19,664 bases of DNA from an uncultured Mediterraneibacter sp. (GTDB taxonomy: Bacteria; Bacillota; Clostridia; Lachnospirales; Lachnospiraceae), in assembly GCA_934418295.1 (NCBI GenBank), contig CAKRWZ010000033.1:1-19664 (forward strand). Direction: 5' to 3'. A program made the translations under genes and the position numbers. This document shows, one piece after another, positions 14,619 through 19,664 of the stretch (positions within the stretch are counted from its first letter, which is position 1; each line of letters starts with the position of its first letter). The notes under the pieces were generated by a model, which was not told the DNA's origin, ran no database searches, and saw only the letters and a list, made by a program, of their open reading frames with translations.

Positions 14619-15368
14619 TTATTCCTCCATCTGTGAAAGGATCATAATCTCTCCGAAAAGAGACTCCTGTTCTACTTTTAATTTGCCGGTCTTCATCAAC
14701 TCCAGCACCGCCATAAACGTTACGACGACCTGCATTTTCCCGGCGCTTTTCTCAAACAGACTCATGAAAGAAAAACGACGATGCCGTTTCGCATAAGTCT
14801 CTACCGCCTCCAGGCGCTCCGGAAGCGTAATATCTTCCTTCTCGATCTTACCGAATTTGCTGCGGATCGGATCCACCTTCTCCGTGTTCCGCTTCATAAC
14901 CTCCCGGAACACTTCCTGCAGTCTTTCCAGAGTCAATCCGTCCAAAAGCTTGTCCATATCCACCGGTTCTTCGTATTCTTTGACTTCATCCGGAAGGGCA
15001 GGCTTTCTGTAATAGATCATTTCTCCTTCGATCTGACGCTTCTGCAGCTCTTCTGCCATGCACTTGTATATTTTATATTGCAGCAGCTGTTCCACCAGCT
15101 CCTGCCTGGGATCCATCTCTTCTCCGGCTTCATTTACTTCCTTGGGCAACAGCATTTTGCATTTGATGTCCAAAAGAGTGGCTGCCATGACCAGAAACTC
15201 ACTCATCACATTGAGATCTTCCCGTTCCATCGCCTGGATATACTCCAGATATTGTTTCGTGATCTCTACGATCGGAATGTCATAAATATCAATCTTATTT
15301 TTATCAATCAAATGCAGCAAGAGATCCAGCGGTCCCTCAAACACCTGCAATTTTACCGGAATTCCCAT
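14619..15368 (-). CDS. scpA: Segregation and condensation protein A (kleisin)
   Basis: Bacterial kleisin that bridges the two heads of the SMC dimer and binds ScpB. The 249 residues are the usual length. The N-terminal SMC-binding region has the family hallmark FEGPLDLLLHLIDKNKIDIYDIPI (positions 10-33), and LVMAATLLDIKCKMLLP follows at about 59-75. The central part is charged and variable. The C-terminal winged helix contains VVTFMAVLELMKTGKLKVEQ. The ATG at 15368 has GAGGA about 10 nt upstream. It lies 43 bp after the metallophosphoesterase gene and 6 bp before scpB. Confidence 0.97.
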   Translation of the reverse strand: MGIPVKLQVFEGPLDLLLHLIDKNKIDIYDIPIVEITKQYLEYIQAMEREDLNVMSEFLVMAATLLDIKCKMLLPKEVNEAGEEMDPRQELVEQLLQYKIYKCMAEELQKRQIEGEMIYYRKPALPDEVKEYEEPVDMDKLLDGLTLERLQEVFREVMKRNTEKVDPIRSKFGKIEKEDITLPERLEAVETYAKRHRRFSFMSLFEKSAGKMQVVVTFMAVLELMKTGKLKVEQESLFGEIMILSQMEE

Positions 15369-15411
15369 TCTTCAGCTTCCTCTGTTCTTCTGTTTCTGTC
15401 AATCTTTTCTA

Positions 15412-16308
15412 TTATATCGGATTTTCCGTGTTTTCACAAGGCTTCAAATGCAGCACCACCAGTTCTGCCGGATTAAACAGGCGCAGATTGACCGTGTGGG
15501 TACCCAAGCCTTTACTGACGACCACCTGTGCATTCCGTTCTGCTTTCATCTCACCGGAATGTCTGGGAAACAAGCCGGCCTCCGGATCGATCACGCCTCC
15601 GATCCCCGGGAGCCGCACGATCCCACCGTGGAGATGACCGGAAAGGATCAGATCTGCGCCCCATGCCGCATAAGTTTTGCAGTACGTCGGATTATGCCCC
15701 AGCAAAATCTGATAACTCTGTCTGTCCGCCTTTCCCAGACATTTTTCCACATCCTTCACCGTCATCTTCATTTTTCTGAATTTCCGGTAAAAACGCTCCG
15801 GTATTTCCAATCCGCTGATACAGACCGGACATTGACCCAACCACAGCTTTTCAGAAGTATTTTCCAAAAAAGTGATTCCGCTGTTTTCCAATCGTTCTTT
15901 ATACAGTTCAAACACCTTTCCATATTTTTCCGGATGCTCTTTCATGCGCTGTTCGTGATTGCCGTTGGCATAATAAACCGGGCAAAACTTTCTCAGGTCT
16001 GCCACAAAGGCACAGGTTTCCTTCCAGGGCTTTCCCGGCTTTCCCACCAGCATATCTCCGGTGAGCAAGATAAGATCCGGCGTTTCCTTCGCGATCGCCG
16101 CAGTCAATTCTGCGTTATGTTCTCCATAGACATGGTTATGAAGATCGCTCAAAAAAACGATCTTCCATTCCCGGTTCAATCCATTCAATTTTTTTGATAC
16201 GATTCCATATTCTGTCACCCGGAATCTTTTTTGTTCCCGGATCGACTCCGCCAGCATTGCGGCAAATAAAAAAAGCAGGATCCCCGCTGTCCAATACCAG
16301 ACTTTCAT
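15412..16308 (-). CDS. Membrane-anchored calcineurin-like metallophosphoesterase (YkuE/YaeI-like)
   Basis: A 298-residue dinuclear metallophosphoesterase. An N-terminal helix, WYWTAGILLFLFAAML (4-19), anchors it to the membrane without an obvious cleavage site. The metal-binding motifs appear in order: SDLH at 54-57, GDM at 84-86, GNHE at 116-119, GHNP at 204-207 and GHLHGG at 224-229. Homologues include phosphodiesterases acting on lipid or cell-wall substrates, but substrate cannot be predicted here. The ATG at 16308 follows GGAGAGG, and a strong promoter lies at 16349-16377. It shares strand and short spacing with scpA and scpB and is probably co-transcribed with them, which need not mean shared function. 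Confidence 0.93.
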   Translation of the reverse strand: MKVWYWTAGILLFLFAAMLAESIREQKRFRVTEYGIVSKKLNGLNREWKIVFLSDLHNHVYGEHNAELTAAIAKETPDLILLTGDMLVGKPGKPWKETCAFVADLRKFCPVYYANGNHEQRMKEHPEKYGKVFELYKERLENSGITFLENTSEKLWLGQCPVCISGLEIPERFYRKFRKMKMTVKDVEKCLGKADRQSYQILLGHNPTYCKTYAAWGADLILSGHLHGGIVRLPGIGGVIDPEAGLFPRHSGEMKAERNAQVVVSKGLGTHTVNLRLFNPAELVVLHLKPCENTENPI

Positions 16309-16348
16309 TCTTTCGTCCTCTCCATTTTTTGCTCTTGCTTAGGCTTTC

Positions 16349-16377
16349 ATTTTACAGGATAACGCTCTTTTTTTCAA
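16349..16377 (-). promoter_or_regulatory. Sigma-A type promoter of the metallophosphoesterase-scpA-scpB unit
   Basis: On the minus strand TTGAAA (16372-16377) and TAAAAT (16349-16354) are exactly 17 bp apart, in the 89-bp gap behind the carboxypeptidase gene. Initiation near 16342 gives a leader of about 34 nt, just enough for the GGAGAGG ribosome site. Confidence 0.7.
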
Positions 16378-16397
16378 TCTCTCGTTGCCCCGGCTTT

Positions 16398-17591
16398 TTA
16401 CAGGAGCAGCCCATCTGCCATTCTGCCTGCCATATCCAAAAATCCGGCTTTTTCTATCGTTTTCCCGGCCAGGATCTTTACCGATCCCAATTCATCCCGG
16501 CCCAGCCGATAGACCAGTCTGCCCACCTCTTCGCCTTCCTTCACCGGTGCTTCCAGATGACTTGGAAGCTCTTGTGAAACTTCTATCTCTTTCAGATTTT
16601 TCCCTTCTGTATCCAGATAGGAAAATGTCCCCTCATATCGCAGGGGGATCCATTCTTTTTTTCCTCCGGTCATCTTTAATGCTTCCAAAGCAGGCGGATC
16701 CTCATCTCTATAAAGACTGCATCTTCCGAACCCATAATTCAAAAGAGCCACCGCATCTGCAAAACGTTCTTTGGACGTCTCTGCTCCCAGAACAACGGCG
16801 ATCATTTCCATCCCATTCTTCTCTGCCGTCGCCGAAACGCAAAATTTTGCATTTCCCGTAGATCCGGTTTTCAGCCCCGTCGTGTGTTCATACATCCGCA
16901 CCATTTTGTTAGTATTGGATAAACCAAAATCCGAACTGCCTTTTCGCGTCATATGTACAATATGATCCATCCATATCATGGAGTATTCCCTGATCTTGGG
17001 ATATTTTACAATTAACTCTCTGGACATTTTCGCGATATCCCTGGCTGTGGTCATATGGCCTTCCGCATCCAGCCCGTTGCAGTTTACAAAAGACGTATGT
17101 TCCATTCCCAGCCCTTTTGCCCGCTCATTCATCGCCTTTACAAACGCTTCTTCACTGCCGCTGATATGCTCCGCCATGGCCACACAGGCGTCGTTGGCAC
17201 TGGCTACTGCAATGCATTTGAGCATGGTGTCTACCGTCTGCTTTTCTCCCGCTTCCAGAAACACCTGGGAACCGCCCATGGACGCTGCTCTCTCCGAAAC
17301 GGTTACTTCGTCTTCCAAGGCGATCTTTCCGTCCTCCAGCGCATCAAAAATCAAAAGCAGGGTCATGATTTTGGTCACACTGGCCGGAGCCCTCTGTACA
17401 TCCGCCTCTTTTTCATACAACACATTACCCGTCGTCTTTTCCATTAAAAGAGCAGACGGTGCGGATATAGATATGTCCACATTTTCCGTCTGCTGCGTAT
17501 TTGTGTCCAGGATCAGTTTCTTCTCAGACTGTGCAAAAACCGGCTGCGTCAATAACATCACACAGAATAGCCACGCCAGAAACTTTTTCAT
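16398..17591 (-). CDS. Serine-type D-alanyl-D-alanine carboxypeptidase (second S11 enzyme)
   Basis: Secreted or membrane-bound penicillin-binding protein that removes the terminal D-Ala of peptidoglycan stem peptides. Of 397 residues, 1-20 form a signal peptide with a cleavage site after PVFA. Active-site motifs are SVTK at 71-74 (catalytic Ser71), SAN at 131-133 and KTG at 241-243. The C-terminal beta-domain (about 285-380) is followed by a short hydrophobic segment ending GFLDMAGRMADGLLL that could be an amphipathic membrane anchor, as in PBP5. ATG at 17591 follows TTGGAG. It has its own promoter candidate and lies between the P-type ATPase and the scpAB unit. It is closer to the canonical DacA/DacF pattern than the paralogue at 12682-13908. 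Confidence 0.95.
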   Translation of the reverse strand: MKKFLAWLFCVMLLTQPVFAQSEKKLILDTNTQQTENVDISISAPSALLMEKTTGNVLYEKEADVQRAPASVTKIMTLLLIFDALEDGKIALEDEVTVSERAASMGGSQVFLEAGEKQTVDTMLKCIAVASANDACVAMAEHISGSEEAFVKAMNERAKGLGMEHTSFVNCNGLDAEGHMTTARDIAKMSRELIVKYPKIREYSMIWMDHIVHMTRKGSSDFGLSNTNKMVRMYEHTTGLKTGSTGNAKFCVSATAEKNGMEMIAVVLGAETSKERFADAVALLNYGFGRCSLYRDEDPPALEALKMTGGKKEWIPLRYEGTFSYLDTEGKNLKEIEVSQELPSHLEAPVKEGEEVGRLVYRLGRDELGSVKILAGKTIEKAGFLDMAGRMADGLLL

Positions 17592-17624
17592 GTTCTGTGC
17601 TCCAACATATACTTTTGTTGTAAA

Positions 17625-17653
17625 TATATGGCAAAGAGATTTTATTTATTCAA
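17625..17653 (-). promoter_or_regulatory. Candidate promoter of the second carboxypeptidase gene
   Basis: On the minus strand TTGAAT (17648-17653) and CATATA (17625-17630) are 17 bp apart in the 79-bp gap after the ATPase gene. The -10 is a moderate match. No terminator hairpin is visible between the ATPase stop and this promoter, so read-through from the ATPase gene is possible. Confidence 0.4.
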
Positions 17654-17670
17654 CACAATCCCAACGTATT

Positions 17671-19664
17671 TTAATCTTTTTTCCATTTCCAGATCCATTT
17701 GATCAACTGGATCACCGGAAGATTCAGCAGCGCAAGTCCATACACGATCCAAAGCTGATTCCAGGTCAGTGTCTGTACTTTAAAGATACCGGAAAGCTGC
17801 GGGATCATCATGACTGCCGTGATCAGGATCAGTCCCAGGAGAAAAGCTCCCTGCAAAAAGATGTTATTAAAAAATGCTTTTTTGAAGAGCACAGGGCGCT
17901 CTGATTTACAGTTGTACCCATGTACCAGACGAGCCGTACACAGAGTGCCAAAGGCCATCGTGCTTCCCAGAAGTGCATTGTCGCCTCCGTATCCGATCAG
18001 GAAAGCTGTCATAGTCGTCGCACCTACCACCAGTCCATCCACTGCAATTTTCAACAAAAAGGATTTTGTAAGGATCGATTCCGTCCGCGGTCTGGGCTTT
18101 TCTTCCATGACACTCCGCATATGCGGTTCCAGTCCCAATGCGATAGCCGGAAGGCTGTCTGTCAAAAGATTGATGAACAAAAGATGCACCGGCGCAAAGG
18201 GAACCGGAAGCCCTGCCACAGAGGCTGCCAAAACTGACAGAATTGCGCCAAAATTGCCGGATAACAAAAACAAAATTGCATTTTTAATATTTCGGTAAAG
18301 ATTTCGTCCGTTCTCAACCGCTTTCACAATGGTCGCGAAATTATCATCCGTCAGCACCATAGCCGCTGCATCCTTGGAGACCTCACTTCCGGTAATCCCC
18401 ATAGCAACGCCGATATCCGCCTGTTTCAGAGCCGGTGCGTCATTGACGCCGTCCCCGGTCATCGCTACGATGTTTCCTTTATTTTGCCATGCCCTGACGA
18501 TCCGGATTTTATGTTCCGGTGAAACTCTGGCATATACCGAAATCCCTTCCACGAAATCCTGCAATTCTTCATCGGACATCTCATCGATACAGGCTCCTTC
18601 ACAAGCCTCTGATATATCCTCCAAAATCCCGATTTTTTTGGCAATGGCTGCAGCTGTCACCCTGTGGTCTCCTGTGATCATAATCGGCCGGATACCAGCT
18701 TCTTTACACTCCAAAACCGCTGCTTTGGACTCTTCCCTCGGCGGATCCATCATGGAGATCAGGCCAAGAAATACCAGATCTTGTTCATCCTCCACCGACA
18801 ATTCCGCTGCCGGAGCCAGATCCTTATAAGCAAACGCCAGCACACGGAGCCCGTTTTGAGAAAAGCTTTCGTTTTGCTCTAAAATCTTAGCTTTATCAGC
18901 ATCTGTCAACGCTCTTCTTTCTTCCTGCATCTGAATCTCTGTCAGTCGGTCCAGTAAAACATCCACTGCACCTTTTACCAACAGGATCTCTCTGCCCTCG
19001 ATCAAATGCTGCGTAGACATCATTTTCCGGTCACTGTCAAATGGATTCTCTGCTTCTTTTGGGTATTTTTCCCGCACATCTTCTGCCGAGATCCCCATCT
19101 TTTCTCCAAGGTTCAAAAGAGCTGTCTCCGTCGGATCCCCGATCTCGCCCCCCTCGCTGACTGATGCATCGTTGCAAAGAATGCTGGCTGCCATCAGGCG
19201 CCACTGTGCCGAGTCATCCACATCCACCTCGTCTGCCGGGATATTTTTTTCGGCGGTATAATAATTTTCTACCGTCATTTTATTCTGGGTCAAGGTTCCG
19301 GTCTTATCCGAACAGATCACAGAAACACTTCCCAGTCCCTCAACCGCCTGGAGCTTCCGGATGATCGCATGCTCTTTCGCCATCTTTTGCGTACCGAAAG
19401 AAAGTACGATAGTCACAATGGAACTCAAAGCTTCCGGGATCGCAGCTACGGCTAAGGCCACCGCAAACAAGAAGGCTTCTCCGATGTTTTCCCCTCGCAA
19501 AATACTGATTCCAAACAAAATCCCGCAAAATACCAGGATCAACACAGAAAGTTTTTTTCCAAATTCTTCCAGACTTCTCTGCAGCGGCGTCTGCTTGTCC
19601 GATGCATTCTCCAGAAGCCCGGCTATTTTTCCGACTTCTGTCTCCATTCCGACCGCCGTTACCA
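17671..19664 (-). CDS. Type II cation (calcium-type) P-type ATPase, C-terminal part, cut by window edge
   Basis: ATP-driven cation exporter of the SERCA/PMCA-like group. The frame is open to the window end and the visible 664 or so codons lack the cytoplasmic N-terminus and first helices. The sequence begins VTAVGMETEVGKIA, the usual end of the actuator domain. Helix 4 carries VAAIPEAL, and the phosphorylation site is SDKTGTLTQ. ITGDH and TGDGVNDAPALKQADIGVAMG form the P-domain hinge, and helix 6 has INLLTDSLPAIALGLEP. The C-terminus ends WIWKWKKD after the last helices. Two ligand positions differ from SERCA: PEAL for PEGL (Glu kept) and NFGA where helix 5 has NVGE. This suggests one rather than two Ca2+ per cycle, or another ion. 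Last residues are complete; TAA at 17671-17673. Confidence 0.93.
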   Translation of the reverse strand, partial: VTAVGMETEVGKIAGLLENASDKQTPLQRSLEEFGKKLSVLILVFCGILFGISILRGENIGEAFLFAVALAVAAIPEALSSIVTIVLSFGTQKMAKEHAIIRKLQAVEGLGSVSVICSDKTGTLTQNKMTVENYYTAEKNIPADEVDVDDSAQWRLMAASILCNDASVSEGGEIGDPTETALLNLGEKMGISAEDVREKYPKEAENPFDSDRKMMSTQHLIEGREILLVKGAVDVLLDRLTEIQMQEERRALTDADKAKILEQNESFSQNGLRVLAFAYKDLAPAAELSVEDEQDLVFLGLISMMDPPREESKAAVLECKEAGIRPIMITGDHRVTAAAIAKKIGILEDISEACEGACIDEMSDEELQDFVEGISVYARVSPEHKIRIVRAWQNKGNIVAMTGDGVNDAPALKQADIGVAMGITGSEVSKDAAAMVLTDDNFATIVKAVENGRNLYRNIKNAILFLLSGNFGAILSVLAASVAGLPVPFAPVHLLFINLLTDSLPAIALGLEPHMRSVMEEKPRPRTESILTKSFLLKIAVDGLVVGATTMTAFLIGYGGDNALLGSTMAFGTLCTARLVHGYNCKSERPVLFKKAFFNNIFLQGAFLLGLILITAVMMIPQLSGIFKVQTLTWNQLWIVYGLALLNLPVIQLIKWIWKWKKD

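Noticed and set aside
12682..17591. The two D-Ala-D-Ala carboxypeptidases as a recent tandem duplication flanking scpAB
   Set aside because: They share family motifs only (STTK/SHN and SVTK/SAN), with differing signal peptides and C-termini; protein divergence is far beyond a recent duplication and no flanking DNA repeat is visible.

Overview
This is a 19.7 kb stretch of ordinary-looking chromosome from a Gram-positive anaerobe of the class Clostridia, most likely a Lachnospiraceae-type gut bacterium. That placement is inferred from gene content and order: a HI0933-type flavoprotein followed by cmk and ispH, a biotin-dependent sodium-pumping decarboxylase cluster with a lipoprotein-type OadG, yeast-type LeuA, and ScpA/ScpB. 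All 15 protein genes are read from the minus strand, so transcription runs from high to low coordinates. Coding density is high; the longest non-coding gap is about 195 bp. I see no rRNA, tRNA, CRISPR array, insertion sequence or prophage gene. The first gene (ispH) and the last (a P-type ATPase) are cut by the window edges.

Layout in the direction of transcription (right to left). (1) 17671-19664: C-terminal two thirds of a type II cation P-type ATPase. (2) 16398-17591: a secreted D-alanyl-D-alanine carboxypeptidase. (3) 14043-16308: a membrane-anchored metallophosphoesterase, then scpA and scpB (chromosome condensation), with a good sigma-A type promoter in front. (4) 12682-13908: a second D-alanyl-D-alanine carboxypeptidase. 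(5) 10547-12538: 2-isopropylmalate synthase carrying an extra C-terminal AraC-type DNA-binding domain, followed by a strong bidirectional terminator at 10448-10505. (6) 5098-10352: a five-gene operon with a near-consensus promoter. It encodes an acyl-CoA carboxyltransferase, a lipoprotein-OadG fusion, a biotin carrier, the Na+-translocating beta subunit and an OadA/5S-type carboxyltransferase. (7) 1-4980: Xaa-Pro aminopeptidase, RpiR regulator, HI0933 flavoprotein, cytidylate kinase and ispH, tightly spaced and probably one operon.

Two features stand out. The first is the LeuA-AraC fusion: one polypeptide holds an intact catalytic TIM barrel, an intact leucine-sensing (LeuA_dimer) domain and a complete double helix-turn-helix. 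This suggests an enzyme that reports leucine status directly to DNA; ATTGAT/ATCAAT repeats in its own upstream region are candidate binding sites. The second is the decarboxylase operon. It holds homologues of all three soluble transcarboxylase parts (12S-like, 5S-like, 1.3S-like) together with the membrane beta and OadG subunits of a sodium pump, so a sodium-coupled transcarboxylase or a pump with two interchangeable carboxyltransferases is possible. Smaller points are a perfect 14-bp palindrome overlapping a candidate promoter before the aminopeptidase operon, and a P-type ATPase that appears to lack one calcium-site glutamate.
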